This document shows, in pieces, positions 1 to 9,227 of a stretch of 48,487 nt of DNA. Made by a program: the position numbers and the translations under genes. The notes under the pieces were generated by a model, which was not told the DNA's origin, searched no databases, and saw nothing but the letters and a program-made list of their open reading frames with translations. Each line of letters starts with the position of its first letter. The stretch's first letter is position 1. This DNA comes from Neptuniibacter marinus (lineage in GTDB: Bacteria > Pseudomonadota > Gammaproteobacteria > Pseudomonadales > Balneatricaceae), in assembly GCF_001597725.1 (NCBI RefSeq), contig NZ_LUTR01000025.1:1-48487 (forward strand). Reading direction: 5' to 3'.

Positions 1-644
1 ATCATCACCAGCGATTCAGGCTCACTACCGAATACAAAGCGTCTCACCACCTCTACGAGCACGCCCACAGCCAAGATCAGTTGCAGTACACCAGCAAGAT
101 GCGCGGCACGTACCTGCATTTTCACGCTATGTCCAACCGCATAAAGGGCAAGCCCGTACACCGCCGCATCGGCAAAATTGTCCAGGGATTCTCCAATCAG
201 GCCGGTGGACCGGGCGATCAGACCGGCAGTCATTTCCACCACGAACAGAAGTGCATTGATGCCGAGCAACCAGCGCAGGGTCCCGGATTCTTGCTTAGCA
301 GAAGCTGCCGAAAACTCGGCGGCCTTGATGGTCTCCGGATTTGCAGCGACGGTTTCCTGAAGCGAGGCGCCTAGCCCCAAGGTCTTCAGTTTCGAGGTGA
401 CGGGCTCGACCTCGCCGTCATGCACGACCTTCAGCCGGCGGTTCGACAAGTCGAAGGACAGCGCCCGAATCTCCTCAAAGCCGTTCAGGGCTAGGCGAAT
501 CATTCGTTCTTCTGATGGACAGTCCATCTTCGGCACGGCATAAACACTGACCCATCTCCCTGGCGCCTCGGAGGAGGCCTGTATATCGGTATCCGCTGCG
601 GACGTTGCATCACCGCCACAGGCGCCACCACAGGATTTGCTCAT
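1..644 (-). CDS. CDF-family cation efflux transporter (partial, cut by window start)
   Basis: The reverse strand reads from an ATG at 644 and stays open to base 1, so only the N-terminal ~214 residues are seen. It starts with a Cys/Gly-rich leader (MSKSCGGACGGD), followed by a heavy-metal-associated-like domain with the motif KMDCPSEE (residues ~39-46). After ~residue 120 come hydrophobic segments and the metal-site motif SLDNFADAAVYG, which matches the Asp-x-x-x-Asp site in the second helix of cation diffusion facilitators. The family exports divalent metals in exchange for protons at the inner membrane. Its divergent neighbour is a CadR/PbrR-like regulator, which suggests cadmium, lead or zinc as substrate (inference). 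GC is visibly higher than in genes after 1500, a sign of transfer. The C-terminus lies outside the window. Confidence 0.85.
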   Translation of the reverse strand, partial: MSKSCGGACGGDATSAADTDIQASSEAPGRWVSVYAVPKMDCPSEERMIRLALNGFEEIRALSFDLSNRRLKVVHDGEVEPVTSKLKTLGLGASLQETVAANPETIKAAEFSAASAKQESGTLRWLLGINALLFVVEMTAGLIARSTGLIGESLDNFADAAVYGLALYAVGHSVKMQVRAAHLAGVLQLILAVGVLVEVVRRFVFGSEPESLVM

Positions 645-677
645 GATACGACTCCACTTGAACAATGTTGTGGTACC

Positions 678-708
678 ATTTTAAACTATAAAGCTACTAT
701 AAGGTCAA
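678..708 (-). promoter_or_regulatory. MerR-type promoter/operator of the CDF gene
   Basis: On the minus strand a -35 box TTGACC (703-708) and a -10 box TAAAAT (678-683) are separated by 19 bases (684-702), longer than the usual 17. That long spacer is the hallmark of promoters that MerR-family activators untwist. The spacer holds two TATAGT-like half-sites in an imperfect dyad. It lies between the divergent transporter and regulator genes, as expected for CadR/PbrR control. Confidence 0.75.
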
Positions 709-739
709 TAGAGTAAAGAATCCGTTGGGGAGGAGGCTG

Positions 740-1147
740 ATGCGCATTGGTCAGTTGGCGCAGTTGGTAGGGGTCGAAACACAGACGATCCGCTTCTATG
801 AACAGCAGGGCTTGTTGCCGCCGCCTGATCGGCAGGACAACGGTTACCGTGTCTATACCGAGAAGCATGGTGAGGGGCTGGCCTTCATCCGTCGCTGCAG
901 AATCCTGGGCCTGTCACTGGCTGAGATTCACGAACTACAGAGCTATCAGGACGACCCTCATCAGCCTTGTACCGCCGTCAACACCTTGCTCGATGATCAC
1001 ATCTCTCATGTGCGGTCGCAGATAACCGCTCTGCAAGCGCTTGAGAAACAACTCGTTTCACTGAGAGCGAGTTGCAACGATGACCGGGAAGTTGAGGCGT
1101 GTGGGGTTCTTGCTGGAATTAGCGAAGGAAACATGCACCAGCAGTAG
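740..1147 (+). CDS. cadR: MerR-family metal-responsive regulator, CadR/PbrR-like
   Basis: A 135-residue protein. The N-terminus MRIGQLAQLVGVETQTIRFY is the MerR winged helix-turn-helix, followed by a long dimerisation helix (~78-110) and a Cys-containing tail. Cys77, Cys112 and Cys121 sit close to the metal ligands known in CadR (77, 112, 119), so sensing of Cd(II) or Pb(II) is likely. The start is set at the ATG at 740, because GGGGAGGAGG at 727-736 is an excellent ribosome binding site for it; the in-frame TTG at 725 would lie upstream of that site. The protein should act on the 19-bp-spacer promoter next door and switch on the divergent CDF exporter. Gene and codon composition are GC-rich, unlike what follows. 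The symbol is by similarity; PbrR or ZntR are alternatives. Confidence 0.8.
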   Translation: MRIGQLAQLVGVETQTIRFYEQQGLLPPPDRQDNGYRVYTEKHGEGLAFIRRCRILGLSLAEIHELQSYQDDPHQPCTAVNTLLDDHISHVRSQITALQALEKQLVSLRASCNDDREVEACGVLAGISEGNMHQQ

Positions 1148-1510
1148 GTGAAGCATCAACCAGATAATCCGATGAGATGCCGGTCTGTCTCACTCTCATG
1201 CAAAGGTAAGATCAACCATTTAATCCGCTTACCCCTTTTCTGTAGGAGAGGCATATTAATAATTATATTTTTTGGCTACGGTTACTGGTGAGGGAAGAGC
1301 TCTCTCGCTCAAAGCTGGTTGAATTTATGGACTATTTTTGATTTCTCTTCAGATTCAAGAATGTTTTGTTGGTAGGGATTACATTGTGCGGAGCAATATT
1401 TCAGGTTGGATGCTTGAGGAATACCTTAAGTTGAACTAGGTTTTATTGTGTAAGTGCTCAAAAAATTATAAGACAGCAATCCATCTTCACTCACTTAATG
1501 GATTAAATCG
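1148..1510. other. Intergenic stretch with composition shift
   Basis: No credible gene is seen. GC falls sharply near 1190-1250, from the GC-rich metal-efflux pair to the AT-rich host-like sequence. This is probably the right-hand boundary region of an acquired segment. No clear direct repeat or integrase was found to mark an exact junction. Confidence 0.5.
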
Positions 1511-2968
1511 GTGGCGAAAAAGAATGTACCTAATATAGCTTATGAGCTTGAAAAGTTAACAGACAGTATTGAACAAGAAGACTTAACGTCTAAAGTTTGG
1601 AGCTTACCTAGCGTCTTTTATCTGATCTCCTTCCAGCTTTCGGCCCTTGCGGCTATTCTCTCTGTAGTTGTTTTATATGGATATTGGATGGATGTTGAGT
1701 TTTTATATCGACCTATAATGCAGGAGCCCGCTACGCACCCCGTCACCGCGTTATTATCTTTATCTCTTGGTATCTCCATTTTCTTGCCGAATCATCGACC
1801 CATTATTAATTCCACTAAAAAAGTAGTTGTAATAGTCTGTGGAATTATCGTCCTTATGGTCATTATTGACTATGCCTTTAATACAGACCTTATGCCGCCT
1901 AATATTATTTTTAAGCAAGAGGTGTTTGATTCTAATGGCTCTGTTTTTGTTAATTACTTAAGCGTTAATACTGCAATTATGCTCTTGATGATCAGCAGCG
2001 CGGTGCTGGCTGATATATATGGGAGACAGAATGTTCAGCAGCTAATAGCTTACTTGGCAATCTCTATCCCATGTATTTCCTTTATTGGATATGCTTATGG
2101 GCTGGAAACATTCTATAGCCATATGTCTTTATATACGGCGATAATTGGCTTTCTATTGGGGTGGGCTGTGTTAGCGAGAACCTCAAACTATGGCGGTTTA
2201 AAAGCGATTTTAAGTCCTTATTTAGGTGGGAGTATCGCTCGCTATCAATCAATCAGTGGGATGTTACTACCGTTCTCTGTTGGTTTGTTTTTTGTCTCAT
2301 TATCTAATGAGCTGAATTCTTCTTATATAGCGATGTTTGTTATATTTGTGACATGGTTTCTTGTGTTAATGATTGGCATCTCAGCTTATGTTCAAGAAAA
2401 AATTGACGCCGCTCGACGGGAAGTGACTGAAAAGTTAATTTTAGCCGCTATTACAGATCCTTTGACCGGTTTGTATAATCGCCGTCAGTTTTTTTATTTG
2501 GGCATGAAGGAGTTGAGAAGAGCGCATCGTTCGGGTAGTGCTGTAGCTGTATTGATGATTGATATAGATGATTTCAAAATCATTAATGATACTGCTGGCC
2601 ATGATGTAGGGGATCAAGTACTGATTGCTGTTTCAAATACCCTGTCTGCCGTTTTACGAGAATTCGATTTAGTTTGTCGGTTTGGTGGGGAGGAGTTTTG
2701 TGTTCTCATTACCGATACTTCGAAACAAGGGGTTGAAGAGGTTTGTAATAAAATCAACTCAACAATTCGCGGTTTAGATATTAATTCTTGGACTGATTTA
2801 CATGGTCCGGTAACTGTGTCTATAGGTGCTTGTTTAATTGAGAAAAAGATAGATTTAGAATCTGCCTTGAAGGTTGCTGATGCGGCTATGTATCAGGCTA
2901 AGAGCTTGGGTAAAAACCAAACCTATTATTCTCTAACGTTTTTGAGTGTCGATAATGGGTTGCAATAA
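1511..2968 (+). CDS. Membrane-bound diguanylate cyclase (multi-TM sensor + GGDEF)
   Basis: A 485-residue protein. About eight hydrophobic segments fill residues ~35-295 (a MASE-like sensor region whose exact family I cannot name), then a short linker and a GGDEF domain. The GGDEF domain contains DPLTGLYNRRQF, DIDDFKIIND and an intact GGEEF at residues 392-396. An RxxD inhibitory site (REFD) lies just before the active site, so product feedback by c-di-GMP is expected. The reaction is condensation of two GTP to c-di-GMP on the cytoplasmic face. The start is a GTG. The next gene begins 8 bases after the stop, so the two are probably co-transcribed. The signal sensed cannot be read from sequence. 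Confidence 0.9.
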   Translation: MAKKNVPNIAYELEKLTDSIEQEDLTSKVWSLPSVFYLISFQLSALAAILSVVVLYGYWMDVEFLYRPIMQEPATHPVTALLSLSLGISIFLPNHRPIINSTKKVVVIVCGIIVLMVIIDYAFNTDLMPPNIIFKQEVFDSNGSVFVNYLSVNTAIMLLMISSAVLADIYGRQNVQQLIAYLAISIPCISFIGYAYGLETFYSHMSLYTAIIGFLLGWAVLARTSNYGGLKAILSPYLGGSIARYQSISGMLLPFSVGLFFVSLSNELNSSYIAMFVIFVTWFLVLMIGISAYVQEKIDAARREVTEKLILAAITDPLTGLYNRRQFFYLGMKELRRAHRSGSAVAVLMIDIDDFKIINDTAGHDVGDQVLIAVSNTLSAVLREFDLVCRFGGEEFCVLITDTSKQGVEEVCNKINSTIRGLDINSWTDLHGPVTVSIGACLIEKKIDLESALKVADAAMYQAKSLGKNQTYYSLTFLSVDNGLQ

Positions 2969-2976
2969 GAGTATTT

Positions 2977-4125
2977 ATGGATAATTTTTACCACGAGCTA
3001 GAAGGTTTTTCTAATACGGTTCAGATTGTTGACAATCGTCACTATCAATCTATACCTGATGATTGGTTTATCTCTGTTATTGATGTGCGAGCTTCGACTG
3101 AAGCTATTAAGGCAGGGCGCTATAGGGATGTTAATTTTGTTGGCGCGGCGGCTATTACCTCCCATTTGAACCTTATTAGCCGTGATCTGCCATTTATGTT
3201 TGGTGGTGACGGGGCAACGATTTTAATTAAAAAAAGTATGTATGGAGTTGCGCAGGAAGTACTTCAATCTTTGAGCTTTTACGCTAAAGAGAGTTTTGAC
3301 TTTGACCTGCATGCAGGGCTTGTGCCTGTTAGTGCTGTTCGTGCAATGGGTCGAGATGTAAAGGTTGCTAAATATTTATCAGGTGAGAGTCCTCCGCAAG
3401 CTATGTTTAAGGGCGGCGGGGTTAGTTTAGCTGAGTCTTTAGTGAAGTCCTCCTCTGAGTATCGAGTGGCTCCAAAATGCTGTTTTTCTAAAGAAAAAAT
3501 ATTTGCTGGCTTGTCTTGTCGCTGGAAGCCAATCCCATCGTCGACAGGGGTGACTTTGTCGATTTTAGTTCAGCCTATGCAGCTCGATGATGAACAAGCC
3601 GTTAAAAGGGCAATTGCAAAGTTTGAGAGCCTGCTAGGGGCCTCTTTATCCTGCCTGAATCCAATCAATATGCAGCAGGCGAGTTATGAGTCGTTTTTTA
3701 AGAACTTTAAACGCCAACTAAGTATTTCCGAGATCAAACCGAGCAAAGCCTTTTTCGCAGCAATGGGTGAAGTGTTTATTTCGATCCCGTTATTCCGTTT
3801 GGGGCTGTATAAATATTTTCCTCAACTAAAAAACTATATGGAAAAGATCTCTACTCATTGCGATTTTCATAAATACGATGACACCTTAAGAATGGTGATT
3901 AATTGCTCGGAACGGGAGCATAGAGCGCTGGTTGCTTATTTGGAATCAGAATATGAGCAGCAGCAGATCTTTTTTGGGGTCAGTGCATCTGATGCCGCTC
4001 AAATGACTTGTCATGTTGAGAGTATTGCCGACGGCGAGCATTTGCACTTTATTGATGGTTCGGATGGAGGTTATGCGATGGCCGCGGTTGGCCTGAAAAA
4101 TCAACGTTTGGCGGCTCAGCAGTGA
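2977..4125 (+). CDS. DUF3095 protein, class III nucleotide cyclase-like
   Basis: A 382-residue soluble protein with the features I know from DUF3095: W30 followed by a strand and VIDVRASTEAIKAGRYRDVN (residues ~34-53), then PFMFGGDGAT (~72-81). These resemble the two metal-binding aspartate loops of class III adenylate/guanylate cyclases (here D36 and D78). The C-terminal half has no domain I recognise. No signal peptide or membrane span is seen. It sits 8 bases after a diguanylate cyclase gene, with AAGAG as a possible ribosome site, so the pair probably shares a transcript. Its stop abuts the stop of the convergent gene inside the palindrome TGATCA. Catalytic activity is inference; family members are, as far as I know, uncharacterised. 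Confidence 0.75.
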   Translation: MDNFYHELEGFSNTVQIVDNRHYQSIPDDWFISVIDVRASTEAIKAGRYRDVNFVGAAAITSHLNLISRDLPFMFGGDGATILIKKSMYGVAQEVLQSLSFYAKESFDFDLHAGLVPVSAVRAMGRDVKVAKYLSGESPPQAMFKGGGVSLAESLVKSSSEYRVAPKCCFSKEKIFAGLSCRWKPIPSSTGVTLSILVQPMQLDDEQAVKRAIAKFESLLGASLSCLNPINMQQASYESFFKNFKRQLSISEIKPSKAFFAAMGEVFISIPLFRLGLYKYFPQLKNYMEKISTHCDFHKYDDTLRMVINCSEREHRALVAYLESEYEQQQIFFGVSASDAAQMTCHVESIADGEHLHFIDGSDGGYAMAAVGLKNQRLAAQQ

Positions 4126-4566
4126 TCAAAGTTGCTTTTTAACGGCATCAAGCTTCTCTTTGAGGATTTCAATTTTTCCGACTGTATTTGCTTTTTTCGG
4201 GCGGCTTTCATCTACGGTATTTATGCTTTTTAATAAGGTGGAAAGTTCCCTAGAGCGCAGTTTGAGCTCTTTTTTAACCTGTTTATCAATATAACCTAGC
4301 TCCTTTAGTGCTTGTGTCGCTTCATGCATTAGCTCAGGCAAAATATCGATAATATTTTTTTCATTAGGCATCTCTTCTAAATGCTCTTGAAGAGTGTCTC
4401 TCGCAGTAAGCCAGGCTTCGAGCTCATTAATCTCATATGTGGATAAGAGCGCTGCTACATGAGGGGCTACTTGGTTTACATTAATATCAAAATCGACGAT
4501 CAGCTTCTCTTGCCCTGCTATTTCGCGAATACATTTTACTTTGCTGTCGGTGGTAATAAACTTCAT
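4126..4566 (-). CDS. Small unknown protein, helical/coiled-coil C-terminus
   Basis: A 146-residue protein that I do not recognise. The first ~45 residues look like a small beta-rich unit (FITTDSKVKCIREIAGQEKL), the middle is acidic and helical, and the last third is Lys/Leu-rich with coiled-coil character (KIEILKEKLDAVKKQL). No signal peptide or membrane segment is seen. It starts 11 bases after the TPR membrane protein gene on the same strand, so both probably form one transcript. It could be the cytoplasmic partner of that protein (inference). Confidence 0.65.
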   Translation of the reverse strand: MKFITTDSKVKCIREIAGQEKLIVDFDINVNQVAPHVAALLSTYEINELEAWLTARDTLQEHLEEMPNEKNIIDILPELMHEATQALKELGYIDKQVKKELKLRSRELSTLLKSINTVDESRPKKANTVGKIEILKEKLDAVKKQL

Positions 4567-4577
4567 ACAGCTCCCCT

Positions 4578-5480
4578 CTATTCAATAAGTGGTTTGTGCG
4601 CATCTAGCTCCATTACCAGTTGCATAATTTCTGGGTTCTTTTCGAAACGCTCTTCTTCTTTTGCTTGGCGGAGATACTCTTCTGATACGTCAATTGCCCG
4701 AAGTAAATATTCATACGCTATATGATCTGCTTGTAGATCAGAAAATGCGCAAGCTAATTGGAAGAAAGCGTGGCCATTATCGGCCTCTAGCTCCAATGCT
4801 TTGTTACATAGAGCGATCGCCCACTGTGGATTGTCTAGTTCAAGTGCTGCGTCAGCTTTGTACGTTAGTGCTTCTGCGCTGTCGGGTCTTAATTCAAGAA
4901 TTTGGTCATAGAGCTTTATTTTCTGCTCCCAGGATGCTTCTTGTCCTGCTTTTAACCAGTAGGCTTGCACTTCGTTGGTTGTTTCAATTTCTTGCTGATT
5001 TTCCTTGATGACGGCGGATTTAGAGATCAAGCCTCTTTCAAGTTCATCTAGCCGAGATTCATAGTCGATAATGAGCTGGCTAATTTTGGTTTCAGCATGG
5101 CCTTGAATGTTGTTGCGTATATCACGCAAAGAGTTCCAGCCGACGAGTAGCAAAGCAGAGCTTGTCGCAGCAATAAGATAGAAGAAGTAAGTGACAGTAT
5201 CTGTGGCATAAGTGGCTGCAATTTCCGCTACATGAAGCTGCCTGTCTGTGATCTCTTTGGTGTATTCAACCCTAAGATTTTGCTGTTCAATCCTAAGCTG
5301 TTTGAGCTCATCAATAATGTAGCGCTCTATAAATGGGTTATATAAAGGTTGTTCTAGTGTATTGATTTTGTCTTCAGATACAGTGTTTTTAACTGTCTCA
5401 GTAGATGAAGTTTCTGCCCAGACGGCATTAAGGCTTAAAATAATGAATGAGATGAGTAGGATAGATATTCTTCTGAACAC
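4578..5480 (-). CDS. Signal-peptide TPR protein with one internal membrane span
   Basis: A 300-residue protein. Residues 1-22 form a signal peptide ending in AWA. Residues ~55-85 form a coiled coil (LKQLRIEQQNLRVEY), and a hydrophobic span at ~96-116 (YFFYLIAATSSALLLVGW) is followed by another charged helix. Residues ~180-290 contain two to three TPR-like units (KIKLYDQILELRPDSAEAL; WAIALCNKALELEADNGHAF). The layout suggests a short periplasmic part and a cytoplasmic TPR scaffold. No enzymatic motif is present. The following small gene lies 11 bases away. I cannot name the family beyond TPR. Confidence 0.75.
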   Translation of the reverse strand: MFRRISILLISFIILSLNAVWAETSSTETVKNTVSEDKINTLEQPLYNPFIERYIIDELKQLRIEQQNLRVEYTKEITDRQLHVAEIAATYATDTVTYFFYLIAATSSALLLVGWNSLRDIRNNIQGHAETKISQLIIDYESRLDELERGLISKSAVIKENQQEIETTNEVQAYWLKAGQEASWEQKIKLYDQILELRPDSAEALTYKADAALELDNPQWAIALCNKALELEADNGHAFFQLACAFSDLQADHIAYEYLLRAIDVSEEYLRQAKEEERFEKNPEIMQLVMELDAHKPLIE

Positions 5481-5568
5481 AGTGTTTAAGCCTTGAGTTG
5501 GTTTTTAGTCATATGCCGATGTTCCACCCTATATGCAGAAAAGGTGATGCTTTTGCATTGGTAGTTAG

Positions 5569-5625
5569 GCTGGGGTACCTGTTCGAGCGTCGCTCTTAGC
5601 CACACTGACATAGAGATACCCCAGC
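5569..5625. repeat. Nested inverted repeats between ask_ect and the TPR gene
   Basis: A perfect 9-base inverted repeat (GCTGGGGTA at 5569-5577, TACCCCAGC at 5617-5625) encloses a smaller one (GAGC/GCTC at 5585-5595). A further GCGT/ACGC hairpin directly abuts it at 5623-5634. There is no T-tract, so it is not a classical terminator. It could be a structured leader of the TPR gene, a processing site after ask_ect, or a small RNA. Confidence 0.45.
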
Positions 5626-5663
5626 GTCTACGCTGCTGATCACTTTACGGCTCTTTTTAGCGG

Positions 5664-7097
5664 TTAAACAGCTATTTTGCGGATAACATCGCCGTGGTTT
5701 TCCTCTTCAATTAGCGCGACATGAAGTGCTTTTATCCCCTTCTCATAGTCGCTTTGTTCCACTATACACTGCATCTCTACTTGCCTAACGGATTGATGGA
5801 GGGCGAGAATGTTGATATCAGCGTTTGATAACGCCGAGATAGTTTTTGCCAGAATACCTTTTACTTTTATATCTGAGCCAACTGCAGAGATTATAGCGAT
5901 CTTATGCATGCTTACTTCTGCAGAGGGATACTGCTGTTCAATTAATCTCATGACACGGTTAATTTTTTTCCGTGTACTAACCGCATAAAACGTAATGCTG
6001 TTGGCATCGGCATCTTTATTGACGATGGATATTTTTAACTCTTTCATCAGTTTTGAGATATAAATATCGTAGTCTGGGCTGCCCAGCATCTCTTGGTCAA
6101 AAATTTCGATGCCGACTGCGTCGTTACGTCCTGTAATAATCTCTACGCAAGGCCGAGGGTTACAGTAATTGTTATCAATAACAGTACCTAAGTGTTCAGG
6201 CTCGAAAGTATTTTTAATACGAATGGGAATGCCCGACTTACGAATCTCTCGTGCGGCTCTAGGGTGGATTGCTTCCATACCTAAATTGGAGAGTTGATCA
6301 GCAACGTCAAAATTAGTCATACCTATAGTGACGACATTCTCTTCGCCTACTAATTTAGGGTCTGCGCTGCTTAAGTGAAACTCTTTATGAATAACCGCTT
6401 CGCGGGCATTTGTTAAAGCCGCAATTTTTGCGAAGGTCATCTCACTATAACCGCGATCAAAGGTTCGCATCAGCTGTTCTTCGCAATGAGTATAGCCGGT
6501 TACAATTAATAGCTCTTTACTTGGGTCTAATGGCAGCAGGTGATGTTTTATCATTTCATCGACAGGTAGGGACTGCTCTTGCTTCCAGCCAGTTAGATCG
6601 ACAAACCGCGCAGGGAGCTCATTCTGTTGGAGTAGTTTGACTGTATTGTAAGCACTGTGCGCTTCGCCAATAGAGGCAAGCATCTCACGTATCGTGGATA
6701 AGTGTTCTTCCAGTTGAAAATGACCATAGGAACACAAGTTATGTAGATTTTTCATACAGCGTTCAGTATCGGCTATGCGCGCAGAAATAAAGGTGTTAGC
6801 AGCGCTGAGATCATCTCCGGTAAACATAAGCTCATTGATTTCTAACAGCTTTGTTTTTACTTTAGCAAGCTGATCGATCCATGCATCTTCTTCTTCGGCT
6901 TCAGCAAAGCAGCTATATACCCCGGCATCACCTGTCTTTTTATGTTCGAGTAACAGGTCTGTAACGCCGCTATAAGCGGAGACAACAAATATGCGGTTAA
7001 ATAGGCTGCCATTTTTTTTGCGTAACAAAATATTATTTAATACTTCTGTAAAACGGCTCATTGAGGTGCCGCCAATCTTTTCTACTGTATGTGTCAT
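5664..7097 (-). CDS. ask_ect: Ectoine-dedicated aspartate kinase
   Basis: A 477-residue aspartokinase with the N-terminal phosphate-binding motif KIGGTSM, the mid-protein conserved block FDRGYSEMTFAKIAAL, and two C-terminal ACT domains (~330-475; KIAIISAVGSDIKVKGILAK in the second). It phosphorylates aspartate, feeding aspartyl phosphate to the semialdehyde used by EctB. Isozymes of this subgroup are typically encoded with ectABC and are known to be less inhibited by lysine/threonine than housekeeping enzymes. Here it lies downstream of ectC on the same strand after a 362-base gap. AGGG seven bases before the ATG is a good ribosome site. The long gap with hairpins suggests separately tuned expression. 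Confidence 0.93.
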   Translation of the reverse strand: MTHTVEKIGGTSMSRFTEVLNNILLRKKNGSLFNRIFVVSAYSGVTDLLLEHKKTGDAGVYSCFAEAEEEDAWIDQLAKVKTKLLEINELMFTGDDLSAANTFISARIADTERCMKNLHNLCSYGHFQLEEHLSTIREMLASIGEAHSAYNTVKLLQQNELPARFVDLTGWKQEQSLPVDEMIKHHLLPLDPSKELLIVTGYTHCEEQLMRTFDRGYSEMTFAKIAALTNAREAVIHKEFHLSSADPKLVGEENVVTIGMTNFDVADQLSNLGMEAIHPRAAREIRKSGIPIRIKNTFEPEHLGTVIDNNYCNPRPCVEIITGRNDAVGIEIFDQEMLGSPDYDIYISKLMKELKISIVNKDADANSITFYAVSTRKKINRVMRLIEQQYPSAEVSMHKIAIISAVGSDIKVKGILAKTISALSNADINILALHQSVRQVEMQCIVEQSDYEKGIKALHVALIEEENHGDVIRKIAV

Positions 7098-7459
7098 TGT
7101 GTTTCCCTAAGGTGTTGATCCTTCTTTCTTTTGTTAGATGATCTGTTTAGGAAAACCTTCGCCTATGGTTTTTCACTGAAAATCGGATCTAACATCGTGC
7201 GGTTAATAGTTGCGATTTACCCGTTTACTGAATCTTTGGGGGTGGCGGTCGCCTGTGTTTTTTAGACAGAAAAGAACAGTAAATACTTTCTTTAGCAAAG
7301 ACTGCCTCTATTCAAGAGGGTTTGAAAACCACCTAATGAAGAGCCCTATCAGGTATGTTACTTATCTAAATGAATTACAAATTTACAATGTAATTCATTT
7401 AGATGAGTCATGTCATGCTTAGTTGTGGGCGTGGTGATTCTATTTTACTCTGCTTAAGA
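7098..7459 (-). other. 362-base gap between ectC and ask_ect, hairpin-rich
   Basis: There is no convincing gene. In the direction of ect transcription it holds a perfect 16-bp hairpin (7364-7404), a CCTCT/AGAGG hairpin (7305-7319) and AAAACC/GGTTTT (7152-7172). None is followed by a T-tract on the minus strand. Read-through from ectC with attenuation or processing, or a second promoter for ask_ect, are both possible. Confidence 0.5.
7364..7404. repeat. Perfect 16-bp inverted repeat, 9-base loop
   Basis: ATCTAAATGAATTACA at 7364-7379 is exactly repeated in reverse complement at 7389-7404 (TGTAATTCATTTAGAT). It is AT-rich, has no flanking T-tract on either strand, and begins 55 bases after the ectC stop. 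It would form a stable mRNA hairpin in the ectABC transcript, or could be a protein-binding dyad. Confidence 0.8.
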
Positions 7460-7852
7460 TTAGCTTTCGTCTATTGGATAAACGCCATTCTCATCATGAA
7501 CTTCCAGCCCTGTTAAAGGCGGGTTAAATACGCAAGCGAGTTTCAATTCTGTATGTGCCCGCAGCATGTGTTCATCATTTTTGTCTAGAATATAAATAGT
7601 GCCAGGTTTAATAGAATGAATCGCTGCGTCTTCTAGCGTCTCTACTTCACCTTCTCCACTAATACAGTAAACAGATTCCAAATGGTTTTGATACCAAATA
7701 TGGGTCTCTGTACCCGCGTAGATAGTGGTGATATGGAAGGAAAAACCCATATTATCTTCTTTAAGCAGTAGTCGAGTGCTTTCCCAATGTTTGTCTGGGG
7801 ATACTACGCGTCGTGCGCTCTGTTCAGCTTCTTTCAGTGTTCTAACAATCAT
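7460..7852 (-). CDS. ectC: L-ectoine synthase
   Basis: A 130-residue cupin-fold protein, the usual size for EctC. Diagnostic stretches are [20 protein letters not shown] at the N-terminus, [20 protein letters not shown] (~33-52), and [20 protein letters not shown] with [17 protein letters not shown] (~60-100). The pattern includes the conserved Tyr/Glu/His metal-site positions. It cyclises N-gamma-acetyl-diaminobutyrate to ectoine in the cytoplasm, the last step of the pathway. The start lies 15 bases after the ectB stop, so translation is tightly linked within the operon. Confidence 0.97.
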   Translation of the reverse strand: MIVRTLKEAEQSARRVVSPDKHWESTRLLLKEDNMGFSFHITTIYAGTETHIWYQNHLESVYCISGEGEVETLEDAAIHSIKPGTIYILDKNDEHMLRAHTELKLACVFNPPLTGLEVHDENGVYPIDES

Positions 7853-7867
7853 TCTTGGTATCCTTAA

Positions 7868-9190
<1,323 letters not shown>

Positions 9191-9227
9191 TTAATTAACT
9201 TTTTGTAACACTCTTTAACGCTATTTT

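Noticed and set aside
7210-7422. 70-codon plus-strand frame in the ectC-ask_ect gap
   Set aside because: It starts with TTG, has no ribosome site, runs against operon direction and reads through the 16-bp hairpin; the protein has no domain-like pattern.
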